A stretch of DNA of 64,000 bases, taken from Bradyrhizobium sp. AZCC 2176. Its GTDB lineage: Bacteria; Pseudomonadota; Alphaproteobacteria; Rhizobiales; Xanthobacteraceae. Every line of letters starts with the position of its first letter. The first letter of the stretch is position 1. Of this stretch, positions 16,810 through 26,746 are shown piece by piece. A program made the position numbers and the translations under genes. The notes below the pieces were generated by a model, which ran no database searches, was not told where the DNA came from, and was given only the letters and a program-made list of their open reading frames with translations. The stretch is from the NCBI RefSeq assembly GCF_036924645.1, contig NZ_JAZHRX010000001.1:2604001-2668000 (forward strand). The letters run 5' to 3'.

Positions 16810-18498
16810 ATGACGCTGCGCCTGACGATTTCGCGCGCAATATTGATTTTTGGACTGGTTACCGCATTGGGTCTGGGTGCCGTGATTGCCACCAGTGTTT
16901 ACGGGCTGTCACAGCTCAAGGTCGGCGGTCCGCTCTACAACCAGATCAAGCTCGGCAATGACCTCATTGCCGACATTCTGCCACCACCGGAATACGTCAT
17001 CGAAGCCTATCTCGAGTCCACCCTCGTGCTGCACGATCCGGCGCAGCTTGCGGCGCATCGCGACAGGCTTGCTCAGCTCAAGAAGGAATATGACGAGCGG
17101 TGGGATTTCTGGGTCAAATCCGATCTCGATCCGGTGCTCAAGGCGAAGCTGGTGGAGAAATCCGACAGCGAGGTGCGTCGCTTCTGGACTGCGATCCAGG
17201 ACGGTCTGTTGCCCGCGCTCGCCAAGGGCGACAGCGCCGCAGCCGCAAAATCCTATAACGAGATCACCGCGCGCTACACCGCGCACCGCGCCATCATCGA
17301 CGACATCGTCAAGCAGACCAACGACCAGAACGCGGCGACGGAAGTCGCGGCGACGGGACGCGTCAGTACATTCACGTTTGTATTGTGGGGTGTTTCGGCC
17401 GCGGTGTTTCTCGTCATCGGCGCGGGCATCTTCGGCGTGGCATTCGGCGTCATTCGCCCGATCGCCGCAATGACCGACGTGATGAAGGGGCTCGCGGGTG
17501 GCGACCTCAACGTTTCGGTTCCGGCGCTCAGCCGCGGCGATGAAGTGGGCGCCATGGCGCGCGCGGTCCAGGTCTTCAAGGACAACGCGCTGCGCGTTCA
17601 GTCGATGGAACAGGAGCAGGCCAGCCTGAAGCAGAAAGCGGAAGGCGAGCGCAAGGCCGTGATGCAGCAGATGGCCGACGGCTTCGATTCTGCGATCGGA
17701 AAAATCATCCGGACCGTATCGACCGCCTCGTCCGAACTCGAATCATCGGCCGGACAACTGACCAAGACCGCCGAAGTGACCCAGGTGCTTTCGGCAACGG
17801 TTGCCTCCGCTTCGGAGCAATCCTCTGCCAATGCACAGTCCGCTGCGGCAGCCGCGGAAGAGATGGCCTCATCGGTGTCGGAGATCAGTCGCCAGGTGCA
17901 GGATTCGCACAGGATATCGCGCGAGGCGGTAAGCCAGGTCGAGCAGACCAATGCGCGGATTGCCGATCTCGCCCAGTCCGCCAGTCGGATCGGCGAAGTG
18001 GTCAAGATGATCAGCGCGGTCGCGGAGCAGACCAATTTGCTGGCGCTGAACGCCACGATCGAGGCGGCGCGCGCCGGCGAGGCGGGACGGGGATTTGCCG
18101 TCGTCGCATCCGAGGTCAAGGCGCTTGCCGCGCAGACGGCGAAAGCGACCGAGGAAATCAGCGAGCAGATCGGCCAGATGCAGTCGGCGACCAATCAGTC
18201 GGTATCCGCGATTCAGGAAATCGGCGGCACCATCGGCCGCATCGCGGAAATCTCGCAGGCGATCGCAGCCGCCGTGGAAGAACAGGGCGCCACGACGCAG
18301 GAAATCTCCCGCAATGTGCAGCAGGCGGCGCAGGGCGCCACGCAGGTCGCCGGCAGCATCACCGACGTCAATCGCGGAGCGACCGATACCGGCGCGGCAT
18401 CGACGCATGTGCACGGGCTGGCCCGGTCGCTGCTCGGACAGAGCAATCATCTCAAGGGCGAGGTGGAGAAATTCCTCTCGACCGTGCGCGCGGCGTAA
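16810..18498 (+). CDS. Methyl-accepting chemotaxis protein
   Basis: A 562-residue inner-membrane chemoreceptor. TM1 ([22 protein letters not shown]) comes first, then a helical periplasmic ligand domain of about 150 residues (four-helix type), then TM2 ([25 protein letters not shown]). A HAMP domain follows (about 225-280), then a signalling coiled coil with the conserved hairpin tip [20 protein letters not shown]. No C-terminal NWETF-type CheR tether is present. The ATG at 16810 has GGAG upstream. The ligand is unknown. Confidence 0.93.
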   Translation: MTLRLTISRAILIFGLVTALGLGAVIATSVYGLSQLKVGGPLYNQIKLGNDLIADILPPPEYVIEAYLESTLVLHDPAQLAAHRDRLAQLKKEYDERWDFWVKSDLDPVLKAKLVEKSDSEVRRFWTAIQDGLLPALAKGDSAAAAKSYNEITARYTAHRAIIDDIVKQTNDQNAATEVAATGRVSTFTFVLWGVSAAVFLVIGAGIFGVAFGVIRPIAAMTDVMKGLAGGDLNVSVPALSRGDEVGAMARAVQVFKDNALRVQSMEQEQASLKQKAEGERKAVMQQMADGFDSAIGKIIRTVSTASSELESSAGQLTKTAEVTQVLSATVASASEQSSANAQSAAAAAEEMASSVSEISRQVQDSHRISREAVSQVEQTNARIADLAQSASRIGEVVKMISAVAEQTNLLALNATIEAARAGEAGRGFAVVASEVKALAAQTAKATEEISEQIGQMQSATNQSVSAIQEIGGTIGRIAEISQAIAAAVEEQGATTQEISRNVQQAAQGATQVAGSITDVNRGATDTGAASTHVHGLARSLLGQSNHLKGEVEKFLSTVRAA

Positions 18499-18606
18499 GC
18501 TGATCGAAAACTGTTATGAAGAAAGATACGCGGGCGATGCCCGCGTATCCGAAACCCTCTTCGTACATTCGCCCGGCATCAGATCAGCGACGCCGGCGAA
18601 GTTTCG

Positions 18607-18873
18607 TCAGTGCACGCTGACGGCCTGAAGCTCGTTGCTCCATGCATTGGCGATCGCAGCCTCACGGCTGTCGGTCAGCATGATCGGGGTGCCGTCGGCG
18701 GCATGCAGCGCGAACAGTTTCAGCCCTGGCGCGATTTTCGGCGCCTGCGGAAACAGCCCCGGCACGTCCTCGGAACGGACTTGTTTCACGTAGGCGATGT
18801 GGCCTTCACCGAGATGGGCCAGCGCCTCAACGGAAACCTTTTCGGATTCGAAGGTAACACTCACGTCACTCAT
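18607..18873 (-). CDS. DUF1150 family protein
   Basis: An 88-residue acidic cytosolic protein of the DUF1150 family, found mainly in alphaproteobacteria next to small heat-shock genes. Recognisable segments are LAHLGEGHIAYVKQVRSEDV and LKLFALHAADGTPIMLTDSREAAIANAW. The start at 18873 is backed by AAGGAG 8 nt upstream; the frame continues open further up without similarity. It lies 49 bp behind hsp20 and is probably read from the same heat-shock promoter. Biochemical function is unknown. Confidence 0.88.
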   Translation of the reverse strand: MSDVSVTFESEKVSVEALAHLGEGHIAYVKQVRSEDVPGLFPQAPKIAPGLKLFALHAADGTPIMLTDSREAAIANAWSNELQAVSVH

Positions 18874-18922
18874 GGTCTCGACTCCTTCTGGGTCTAAGCG
18901 GTCGAGTCCGCTACTTGTTCCA

Positions 18923-19348
18923 TTATTCGTGCTCATTGATAGCAATTGTCTTAACGACCCTTTCAGGCTCCGGCCTGGCGAGGTCGATCGACAACAGCCC
19001 GTTTTTCAGATCCGCGCCCAGCACGTGCATCCCCTCCGCCAGCACGAAGGTGCGCTGGAAGTGGCGCGCGGCGATGCCGCGATGGATGTATTGCCGGGCC
19101 TTGTCGTCCTGCTGGCGGCCCCGGATCACGAGCTGGTTTTCCTCAATGGTCACATCAAGTTGGTCACGGGTAAAACCCGCCACCGCGAGCGTGATACGCA
19201 ACCGTTCGGGCTGACCGTTGGCACGGTCACACCGCTCGATGTTGTAGGGAGGATAACCGTCGGCGCCTTTGACGACGCGATCGAGCGCACGCTCGATTTC
19301 GTCGAACCCAAGCAGGAACGGACTGGATAACGAGGGAACACGAGACAT
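18923..19348 (-). CDS. hsp20: Small heat-shock protein, Hsp20/alpha-crystallin family
   Basis: ATP-independent chaperone that holds unfolding proteins. The 141-residue product has the N-terminal arm (SPFLLGFDEIERALDRV), the alpha-crystallin domain (YPPYNIERCD to GLLSIDLARPEPERV) with the conserved RHFQRTFVLAEGMHV strand region, and the C-terminal I-x-I-like extension (KTIAINEHE). This is the class A, IbpA-like bradyrhizobial type. Start Met is the one following GAGAGGA. A sigma-32 promoter and a ROSE-type hairpin lie upstream. Confidence 0.95.
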   Translation of the reverse strand: MSRVPSLSSPFLLGFDEIERALDRVVKGADGYPPYNIERCDRANGQPERLRITLAVAGFTRDQLDVTIEENQLVIRGRQQDDKARQYIHRGIAARHFQRTFVLAEGMHVLGADLKNGLLSIDLARPEPERVVKTIAINEHE

Positions 19349-19426
19349 TCCAAAGTCCTCTCGAAGCGACTTTGAGGGGCCCTTGCGGCGCCCCATTCAA
19401 CCGGCCGGCCGACTTGCCGTCCGGTC
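19349..19426 (-). promoter_or_regulatory. ROSE-type RNA thermometer in hsp20 leader
   Basis: The leader of about 78 nt ends in the hairpin CAAAGTC-N10-GACTTTG (19351-19374). Its 5' side contains UCGCU, which pairs with the AGGA of the Shine-Dalgarno leaving a bulged G. That U(U/C)GCU/AGGA pairing is the defining feature of ROSE elements first found in Bradyrhizobium small heat-shock genes. Melting at high temperature would free the ribosome-binding site. Confidence 0.7.
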
Positions 19427-19432
19427 AAGGAA

Positions 19433-19463
19433 CAATATGGGGGTGATTTGGGAAGGGTTCAAG
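19433..19463 (-). promoter_or_regulatory. Sigma-32 (RpoH) heat-shock promoter for hsp20-DUF1150
   Basis: Read on the minus strand, CTTGAA (-35, 19463-19458) and CCCCCATATTG (-10, 19443-19433) are separated by 14 bp. This is close to the RpoH consensus CTTGAAA/CCCCATNT. The predicted start is about 78 nt before the hsp20 ATG. Confidence 0.75.
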
Positions 19464-19533
19464 CGCCTCTGAAAGCTGCGTAAATCGGCCGCGGCGGGGT
19501 TTTCACAGGCTTTTGTGCAGGAAACTGACCGGT

Positions 19534-20625
<1,092 letters not shown>

Positions 20626-20626
20626 T

Positions 20627-21475
20627 TCACTTTTCCGTCTGGACCAGGCCGCGCACGAACAGCCGCTGCATGAATATGACGACCGCGACCGGCGGCAGCA
20701 TGGCGAGAACCGCGGTCGCCATCGCGAGCTGCCATTCGGCGAGTTCGTCCGTGGCCACCAGCATCTTCTTGATGCCAATCACGATGGTCTGCATTGAATC
20801 CTGCGTGGTGATCAAAAGCGGCCAGAGATACTGATTCCAGCCATAGAGGAACTGGATCACGAACAACGCCGCCATGGTCGTGACCGACAGCGGCAGCAGC
20901 GTATCCTTGAAGAAGCGGAAGGGGCCGGCGCCATCGATGCGCGAGGCTTCCAAGAGTTCATCCGGCACGGTCATGAAGAACTGGCGGAACAAGAGCGTGC
21001 CGGTGGCGGACGCAATCAGCGGCAGGATCAGGCCGGCATAGGTGTCAAGCATCTTGAGGTCGGCGACCACCTTGTAGGTCGGATAGATGCGCACCTCGAC
21101 CGGCAACATCAGCGTGATGAAGATGATCCAGAACGCGGTTTTGCGGAAGGGAAAGCGGAAATAGACGACCGCGTATGCGGAGAGAATCGAAATGAAAATC
21201 TTGCCGACCGCAATGCCGATCGCCGAGACAAAGGAATTGATCAGCATGTTGGCGACCGGCTCGCGGCTGGTGCGCGAACCGCCGACGAAGATCGCGCGGT
21301 AGTAATTCTCCAGCGCGTGCGTACCGGGCATTGCCGGCATGTGGCCGCCGACCACGGTCGCGGCGTCGTGGGTCGAGGCGACCAGCGCCAGCCAGACCGG
21401 GAAGGCGACAATGAAGACGCCCAGGGTCAGGATGGCATAGGCGATGAAATCGCTCAGCGGGCGGTGCTCGACCAT
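20627..21475 (-). CDS. ugpE: sn-glycerol-3-phosphate ABC transporter permease UgpE
   Basis: Inner-membrane permease of 282 residues with six predicted transmembrane helices. The EAA loop ([25 protein letters not shown]) contacts UgpC. It resembles MalG-type permeases with a short N-terminal tail ([20 protein letters not shown]). The ATG overlaps the ugpA stop (TGATG), indicating translational coupling; ugpC follows directly. Confidence 0.93.
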   Translation of the reverse strand: MVEHRPLSDFIAYAILTLGVFIVAFPVWLALVASTHDAATVVGGHMPAMPGTHALENYYRAIFVGGSRTSREPVANMLINSFVSAIGIAVGKIFISILSAYAVVYFRFPFRKTAFWIIFITLMLPVEVRIYPTYKVVADLKMLDTYAGLILPLIASATGTLLFRQFFMTVPDELLEASRIDGAGPFRFFKDTLLPLSVTTMAALFVIQFLYGWNQYLWPLLITTQDSMQTIVIGIKKMLVATDELAEWQLAMATAVLAMLPPVAVVIFMQRLFVRGLVQTEK

Positions 21476-22356
21476 CAGTATTGCACCTTGCGCTCGACAT
21501 AGCGGAACTGGATCGCGGTCAGCGCGATCACGATCACCATAAGCACCACCGATTGCGCCGCCGAGCCGCCGAGATCGCCGCCGAGCCGGCCGTCGGCATA
21601 GACCTTGTAGACCATGGTGGTGGTGGCCCCGGCGGGGCCGCCGCCGGTCACGGCGTCGATGATGCCGAACGTGTCGAAGAAGACGTAGACGATATTGACC
21701 ACGAGCAGGAAGAAGGTGGTGGGCGACAGCAGCGGGAAGATAATGGTCCAGAAACGGCGCATCGGGCGGGCGCCGTCGATGGCGCCGGCCTCGATCACGC
21801 TTTTCGGGATCGACTGCAGGCCAGCGAGGAAGAACAGGAAATTGTAGGAGATCTGTTTCCACACCGCGGCCATCACCACGAGGAGCAGGGCATGGTTGGC
21901 GTTGAGCAGCGGATTCCAGTCGATGCCCATGCCACGCAGCGGCCGCGCCAGCATGCCGAGCGAGGGCTGGAACATGAAGAACCAGAGCACGCCGGCGACC
22001 GCGGGCGCTACAGCATAGGGCCAGATCATCAGCGTCTTGTAGGCCGGCGCGGCCTTAAGGCTCTTGTCGGCCTGCGTTGCGAACAATAGCGCGATAGAGA
22101 GCGAGAGCGCGGCAACCAGCGTCGAGAAGATCACCGTTACCAGCATCGACTTGTAATATTCAGGCTGGGCGAACAGCGCCTGGTAATTTTCCAGACCGAC
22201 GAACTCGGAGACGAGACCGAACGCATCCTCGCGCAGAAAGGATTGCCAGACCGCCTGGCTCGCCGGCCAATAGAAGAAAACGACAGTGATGACGAGCTGC
22301 GGCAAAAGCAGCAGGTACGGCAGCAGGCGGTTATTGAAGACGGTGGACTTTTCCAT
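21475..22356 (-). CDS. ugpA: sn-glycerol-3-phosphate ABC transporter permease UgpA
   Basis: MalF-type inner-membrane permease, 293 residues. TM1 is [22 protein letters not shown], the EAA loop is [24 protein letters not shown], and the [16 protein letters not shown] segment near the C-terminus is typical of UgpA. It forms the translocation pore with UgpE. It follows ugpB after 76 bp that contain a strong hairpin. Confidence 0.93.
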   Translation of the reverse strand: MEKSTVFNNRLLPYLLLLPQLVITVVFFYWPASQAVWQSFLREDAFGLVSEFVGLENYQALFAQPEYYKSMLVTVIFSTLVAALSLSIALLFATQADKSLKAAPAYKTLMIWPYAVAPAVAGVLWFFMFQPSLGMLARPLRGMGIDWNPLLNANHALLLVVMAAVWKQISYNFLFFLAGLQSIPKSVIEAGAIDGARPMRRFWTIIFPLLSPTTFFLLVVNIVYVFFDTFGIIDAVTGGGPAGATTTMVYKVYADGRLGGDLGGSAAQSVVLMVIVIALTAIQFRYVERKVQY

Positions 22357-22386
22357 TCAGGCGCCGCGGTCTGCCGGGTGATGCAA

Positions 22387-22417
22387 GCGCTCCCTCCCGG
22401 ATCACGGGAGGGAGCGC
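22387..22417 (-). other. Intercistronic hairpin between ugpB and ugpA
   Basis: Perfect 12-bp stem GCGCTCCCTCCC/GGGAGGGAGCGC with a 7-nt loop, 16 bp after the ugpB stop and 31 bp before the ugpA start. No U tract follows. It fits a 3' mRNA-stabilising or partial-termination element that raises binding-protein output over the permeases. Confidence 0.65.
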
Positions 22418-22432
22418 CGGTAGTAGCTCAGT

Positions 22433-23746
22433 CTATTTTGCCGTCTTCTCAAAGGTGCGCAACATGGCATTGCCGCGCGCCACCGCTGCGTCGAGGGCTT
22501 CCTGGGGCGTCTTCTTGCCGTCCAGCGCCGACTCGATCTCCTCGGCCCAGAGGTCGCGCATCTGCACCATGTTGCCGAAGCGAAGGCCGCGCGAGTTCTC
22601 GGTCGGCTCCTTGTTGGTGAGCTCCTTCAGCGGAGTCTGCAGGGTGGGGTTCTTCTCGTAAAAGCCGTCCTTGATCGACTTCTCGTAGGCCGCCTTGGTG
22701 ATCGGCAGATAGCCGGATTCCTGGTGCAGCTTGGCCTGCCGGTTGGTGTCGGACAGGAAGGCAAAGAACTTTGCGACGCCCTTGTACTCTTCCGGCTTCT
22801 TGCCGCCCATTACCCACAGCGAAGCGCCGCCGATGATCGAGTTCTGCGGCGCACCGGCGACATCAGGGTAATAGGGCATCGGCGCCGAGGTGAAGTCGAA
22901 CTTCGCGGTGCCCTTCGCGGTGCCGTAGTAGCCCGACGAGGTCAGGAAAATCGCGCATTCGCCGGAGCCGAAGCGGGCCTCGTTCTTGCTGTCGCGCCCG
23001 CCGTAGCTGTAGACCTTCTCTTTTTGCAGGTCGACCAGGTTCTGCAGATGCTTCACGTGCAGCGGGGAGTTGAATTTCAGTACGGTATCGAAGCCATCCA
23101 GGCCGTTGGCCTTGGTGCCGATCGGCACGTTGTGCCAGGCCGAGAATTGCTCGATATGCGCCCAGGAAACCCAGGCGTTGGAGAAGCCGCAGGTGTCGTG
23201 GCCGGCCGCCTTCAGCTTCTTGGCGGCGGCGAACACGTCCGGCCAGGTCTTGGGAATCTCGGTGACGCCGGCCTTCTTTAATTCATCCTTGTTGATCCAC
23301 ATCACCATGGAGGACGAGTTGAAGGGGAAGGACAGCATCTCGCCCTTCGAGGTCGAATAGTAGCCGGTGATGGTCGGCAGATAGGCCTTGGGGTCGAAGG
23401 GCTCGCCGGCATCCTTCATGAGCTGGTAGACCGGCTTGATGGCGCCGGTGGCGCTCATCATGGTGGCGGTGCCGACCTCGAACACCTGCATGATATGCGG
23501 CGCATTGCCGGCGCGGAACGCGGCAATGCCGGCGTTCATGGTGTCGGCATAGGTACCCTTGTAGGACGGCACGACCTTGTAGTCGGCCTGGCTGGCGTTG
23601 AATTCCTCGGCAAGCCTGTTGACGACGTCGTTGTTGCCGCCGGTCATGGCGTGCCACCACTGGATCTCGGTCGCAGCGTGGGCAGGCGTTGCCAGCGCCA
23701 GCGCAACACTTACTGCCGCCGCTGCGCCGAATTGTCGAAGTGCCAT
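22433..23746 (-). CDS. ugpB: sn-glycerol-3-phosphate-binding periplasmic protein
   Basis: Periplasmic receptor of the Ugp importer. The 437-residue product has a cleavable signal peptide (FGAAAAVSVALALATPAHA) and then the family core: EIQWWHAMTGGNNDVVNRLA, KVVPSYKGTYADTMNAGIAAFRAGNAPHIMQVFEVGTA, NSIIGGASLWVMGGK and GYLPITKAAYE. These track E. coli UgpB closely, so glycerol-3-phosphate or its diesters are the likely cargo. GGAGGAATTCC precedes the ATG. A PHO box lies upstream. Confidence 0.95.
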   Translation of the reverse strand: MALRQFGAAAAVSVALALATPAHAATEIQWWHAMTGGNNDVVNRLAEEFNASQADYKVVPSYKGTYADTMNAGIAAFRAGNAPHIMQVFEVGTATMMSATGAIKPVYQLMKDAGEPFDPKAYLPTITGYYSTSKGEMLSFPFNSSSMVMWINKDELKKAGVTEIPKTWPDVFAAAKKLKAAGHDTCGFSNAWVSWAHIEQFSAWHNVPIGTKANGLDGFDTVLKFNSPLHVKHLQNLVDLQKEKVYSYGGRDSKNEARFGSGECAIFLTSSGYYGTAKGTAKFDFTSAPMPYYPDVAGAPQNSIIGGASLWVMGGKKPEEYKGVAKFFAFLSDTNRQAKLHQESGYLPITKAAYEKSIKDGFYEKNPTLQTPLKELTNKEPTENSRGLRFGNMVQMRDLWAEEIESALDGKKTPQEALDAAVARGNAMLRTFEKTAK

Positions 23747-23800
23747 GGAATTCCTCCGGGTTGGGGCCGTCACCTTCGTTTCGCGCGATAACAGCGCGGG

Positions 23801-23818
23801 ATGACGTGCAAATGACCG
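23801..23818 (-). promoter_or_regulatory. PHO box upstream of ugpB
   Basis: On the minus strand, CGGTCAT-TTGC-ACGTCAT is a pair of 7-bp direct repeats with a 4-bp spacer, matching the PhoB-site layout (CTGTCAT-N4-CTGTCAT). A possible -10 (TTATCG) follows about 9 bp later. It predicts phosphate-starvation induction of ugpBAEC, as in E. coli and rhizobia. Confidence 0.6.
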
Positions 23819-23898
23819 TATAAGCGAAAGGATGGTATTGGGAAAGCGGGCGCGGAGGGAAGCCGGAAAATAGGCGAAGACCGATGAACGCAACGCGG

Positions 23899-24005
23899 CG
23901 TCGCCCCTGCGAACGCACGGGCTCATAACGACAGGGGGTGCGTTGTTGGGACGTAGATCCGTAGATGGGGTAACGGGCCGGGTCCCCGGCGTTCGCAGGG
24001 ACGAC
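23899..24005. repeat. Intergenic palindromic repeat upstream of ugpB
   Basis: The outer arms CGTCGCCCCTGCGAACGC and GCGTTCGCAGGGACGAC (one mismatch) are separated by about 70 bp. A dispersed-repeat layout filling the gap between the CoA-transferase and ugpB. Confidence 0.65.
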
Positions 24006-24018
24006 AACACTATTGTCG

Positions 24019-25215
24019 TCAGCGCTTGCGCTCGGAGCCGCAGACTGCGCCGCTGGCGACCATGGCGTCGATCTCGCCCTCCGAGAAGCCAAACTCGCCC
24101 AGCACCTCTGATGTGTGCTGGCTGAATTTCGGCGGTATCCGCCGCAGGCTCGACTTGGTTCGCTCCAGCCGGATCGGGGAGGCGACGCCCTTGTACCAGT
24201 CCTTTGAAATGATATCGCCGCGATGCAGCGTATGCGGATTGGCCAGTGCCTGGTCGATCTTCTGCACCGGGCCCGCCGGGAGGCCTGCCGCCAGCAGGCG
24301 ATTGCAGAGCGGTTCGGCCTCGTGCTGGCTGAAGACGGCGGCGAGTTCGGCGCGCAGCGCCTCGCGGTTGGCGATGCGGTCCTTGTTGCGGGCAAAGCGC
24401 GGATCGGTGCCCAGCTCGGGCTTGCCGATCTCCTTGGCGAGCTTGCGGAAGGTGCCGTCATTGCCGACGCCGATGAAGATATTGTCGGTCTTGGTCGGAA
24501 AGATCGCGTACGGCACGAGATTGGGATGCTCGTTGCCGGTAAGGCCCGGCGGCTTGCCATGCATGAAATAATTCGCGGTGTGCGGATGCATGATCGCAAG
24601 GCCGGTTTCGTACAGCGTGGTTTCGAGAAACTGGCCGAGGCCGGAACGCTGCCGCTCCGACAGCGCCATCAGAATACCGATCGCCGCGTAAAGTCCTGTC
24701 GTGATGTCGACCAGCGGAACGCCGATCCGCATCGGGCCGCTTTCGGGCGAGCCGGTCGCCGCGATCATGCCGGTCATGGCCTGGATGATCGCGTCATAAC
24801 CGGGATTGCCGCCGCGCGGACCGTCGGCGCCGAAGCCGGAGATCCGGCAATGCACCAACTTTGGGAATTTCACGCGCAGTACGTCGTTGCCGATGCCCCA
24901 TTTGTCGAGCGTACCCGGCTTGAAATTCTCGATCAGGACGTCGGCGGTCTCCAGCATTTTCAGCAGCACCGCGCGTCCGCCTTCGGAAGCGAGGTCGAGC
25001 CCGATCGAGCGCTTGTTGCGGTTGATGCCGACGAAATAGGCCGCATCCTCCTCGTGGAAGGGAGGGCCCCAGTCGCGCACCTCGTCGCCGGCCGGCGGTT
25101 CGACCTTGATCACGTCGGCGCCGTGGTCGGCGAGGATTTGCGTGCAATAGGGGCCGCCGAGCACGCGCGTCAGATCGATCACGCGCAGGCCGGTCATTGC
25201 GCCGGTAGAACTCAT
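24019..25215 (-). CDS. CaiB/BaiF-type (class III) CoA-transferase
   Basis: A 398-residue family III CoA-transferase that moves CoA between carboxylic acids through an enzyme-bound aspartyl-CoA ester. The N-terminal motif GLRVIDLTRVLGGPYCTQILADHGADVIKVEPP, the NRNKRSIGLDL segment and the catalytic Asp in GVPLVDITTGLYAAIGILMAL are clear. The substrate (oxalate, succinate, carnitine, mesaconate or another) cannot be told from sequence. It stands alone, with about 180 bp upstream lacking other genes. Confidence 0.9.
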   Translation of the reverse strand: MSSTGAMTGLRVIDLTRVLGGPYCTQILADHGADVIKVEPPAGDEVRDWGPPFHEEDAAYFVGINRNKRSIGLDLASEGGRAVLLKMLETADVLIENFKPGTLDKWGIGNDVLRVKFPKLVHCRISGFGADGPRGGNPGYDAIIQAMTGMIAATGSPESGPMRIGVPLVDITTGLYAAIGILMALSERQRSGLGQFLETTLYETGLAIMHPHTANYFMHGKPPGLTGNEHPNLVPYAIFPTKTDNIFIGVGNDGTFRKLAKEIGKPELGTDPRFARNKDRIANREALRAELAAVFSQHEAEPLCNRLLAAGLPAGPVQKIDQALANPHTLHRGDIISKDWYKGVASPIRLERTKSSLRRIPPKFSQHTSEVLGEFGFSEGEIDAMVASGAVCGSERKR

Positions 25216-25393
25216 GGAGAAAGCCTTCGCTCAGGATGACAATGGAAATCCTGAGCTAGCGGTCTTCAGGCGCGGCGGCAATGGCGTCACGCGCACAGGC
25301 GCATGACGCGGCCGCCGTAGCAAAGCTACGGAAAATTCCGTAGGGCCGCGAACAGCCCGCCGGCATCAACGGCAGGCCGGTCGGATCACGTCG

Positions 25394-25819
25394 TCAGACG
25401 ACCGTCAGGCGCACGTCCACATTGCCGCGCGTGGCGTTGGAGTAGGGGCACACCTGATGCGCCTTCGCGACCAGGGCTTCCGCGTCCGCCCTGGCAACGC
25501 CGGGCAGCGAGACGGCGAGTTCGACATCGAGGCCAAACCCGCCTTCCGAACGCGGACCGATGCCGACGGTGGAGGTCACCGTGGCGTCCGCCGGCACCTT
25601 CGGGCCGCCTTGCGAAGCGACGAATTTCATCGCGCCGATGAAGCAGGCGGCATAGCCGGCCGCGAACAGTTGCTCGGGATTGTTGCCGGCGCCACCGCCG
25701 CCGCCGAGTTCCTTCGGGGTGGCAAGCTTGACGTCGAGCGCGCCATCGAGGGTCGCAGCGGTGCCATCGCGGCCGCCGGTGGCCTTGGCGCTGGTCTTGT
25801 AGAGCACGTTCACAGACAT
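25394..25819 (-). CDS. ohr: Organic hydroperoxide resistance protein Ohr
   Basis: Thiol peroxidase that reduces organic hydroperoxides using lipoylated partners. The 141-residue OsmC/Ohr-fold product has both catalytic Cys in [16 protein letters not shown] and [16 protein letters not shown]. The start ATG follows GGGAGACCC; the frame stays open upstream through the promoter. It is divergent from a 2-Cys MarR regulator, the classic ohr-ohrR arrangement, with two palindromic operator candidates between them. Confidence 0.95.
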   Translation of the reverse strand: MSVNVLYKTSAKATGGRDGTAATLDGALDVKLATPKELGGGGGAGNNPEQLFAAGYAACFIGAMKFVASQGGPKVPADATVTSTVGIGPRSEGGFGLDVELAVSLPGVARADAEALVAKAHQVCPYSNATRGNVDVRLTVV

Positions 25820-25860
25820 GTTTGGGTCTCCCTTGGGTTTGTTGTGGCAACCGTATTGCA

Positions 25861-25875
25861 CACAATTAGATTGTG
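25861..25875. promoter_or_regulatory. OhrR-type operator 1
   Basis: Perfect dyad CACAAT-TAG-ATTGTG, about 42 bp upstream of the ohr start, AT-rich and similar in type to known OhrR sites (ACAATT-type arms). It is followed by a second overlapping palindrome, TTGTGCACAA. Probably overlaps the ohr promoter. Confidence 0.65.
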
Positions 25876-25901
25876 CACAATACAAATTATTGCAGTCGGC
25901 G

Positions 25902-25912
25902 CAATTTAATTG
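25902..25912. promoter_or_regulatory. OhrR-type operator 2
   Basis: Perfect dyad CAATT-T-AATTG, followed by TATGCAATTG, about 39 bp (centre to centre) from operator 1 and about 70 bp upstream of the regulator start. Likely controls the regulator promoter or acts cooperatively with site 1. Confidence 0.55.
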
Positions 25913-25980
25913 TATGCAATTGAAATCAGGCGCTTACGCCGCTGAATCCGGGCACGGCGCCATCAGATGAAGAGGTTGTG

Positions 25981-26439
25981 ATGGCTAGAAAGCATTCGGC
26001 CGACCTGCCGCTCAGGCTCGATAATCAGCTCTGTTTTGCGGTGTACTCCACCGCGCATGCCTTCAACCGCGTCTACAAGCCGCTGCTCGACAGCCTCGGG
26101 CTGACCTATCCGCAATATCTTGTCATGCTGGTGCTGTGGGAGCGCGACGGCGTGCCGGTCAAAGACATCGGCGAGCGGCTGTTCCTCGATTCCGGCACGC
26201 TGACCCCGCTGCTCAAGCGGCTGGAAGCGGCCGAACTGATCAGGCGCACACGCAGCACCGAAGACGAACGGCAGGTACTGATCGCGCTGACGGCAAGGGG
26301 CGAGGCGCTGCAGGAGAAAGCGCGGGCCGTGCCGCAATCGATTCTGGCGGCGTCAGCCTGCTCGGTCGGCGAACTTATGGCGATGAAGAACGAGATCGTC
26401 GCATTGCGCGATCGATTGAATGCGGTGTTGGATGAGTAG
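25981..26439 (+). CDS. ohrR: Organic hydroperoxide sensor, MarR-family repressor OhrR
   Basis: A 152-residue winged-helix repressor. The N-terminal reactive Cys is in LDNQLCFAVYSTAHAFNRVY. The DNA-recognition helix region is VKDIGERLFLDSGTLTPLLKRLE and the wing follows (RRTRSTEDERQVLIALT). A second Cys in AASACSVGEL makes it a 2-Cys OhrR, where oxidation would form an intersubunit disulfide and release DNA. ATG at 25981 (AGAGG 5 nt upstream) preferred over the GTG one codon earlier. Divergent from ohr. Confidence 0.92.
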   Translation: MARKHSADLPLRLDNQLCFAVYSTAHAFNRVYKPLLDSLGLTYPQYLVMLVLWERDGVPVKDIGERLFLDSGTLTPLLKRLEAAELIRRTRSTEDERQVLIALTARGEALQEKARAVPQSILAASACSVGELMAMKNEIVALRDRLNAVLDE

Positions 26440-26448
26440 GGGCGGTCA

Positions 26449-26688
26449 CTAAAGGCGCTTCTTGGCGAAGGCGCGGCCGGAGTGGGATTTTAGGTACTTC
26501 TCGAACTCAAGTGCTTTGTATTTGTCGGGAAAGGCGCAGTACCAGATCAGCTTCCACGGTTTGAATTTTGCGGTGTGCGCGGATTTGCCGGTGTTGTGGT
26601 CTGAGATCCGACGTTTCAGATCCTCGGTTGCGCCGGTGTATTCCTGATCGGGAAATTCAACGCTCCGGATGATGTAGACATACCACAT
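26449..26688 (-). CDS. GIY-YIG domain protein (UPF0213/endonuclease-like)
   Basis: A 79-residue single-domain protein. The motif reads WYVYIIRS...EYTGATEDLKRRISDHNTG, with the GIY-YIG strands (VYI and YTG), the catalytic-type Arg (LKRRISDHN) and Glu in ALEFEKYLKSHSG. Such stand-alone domains are common and short; a nuclease role in repair is assumed but untested. It ends 9 bp from the ohrR stop (convergent). Confidence 0.88.
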   Translation of the reverse strand: MWYVYIIRSVEFPDQEYTGATEDLKRRISDHNTGKSAHTAKFKPWKLIWYCAFPDKYKALEFEKYLKSHSGRAFAKKRL

Positions 26689-26746
26689 CGTGCTGCTAGC
26701 CAGTCGCGCTGCAAGGGAAGGGTTGTCTCGGGCTGCGCCAGCCCGT

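Noticed and set aside
19201..19240. TGGCACGGTCACACCGC inside hsp20 as a second sigma-54 promoter
   Set aside because: The spacing does not give GG-N10-GC and it lies within coding sequence.
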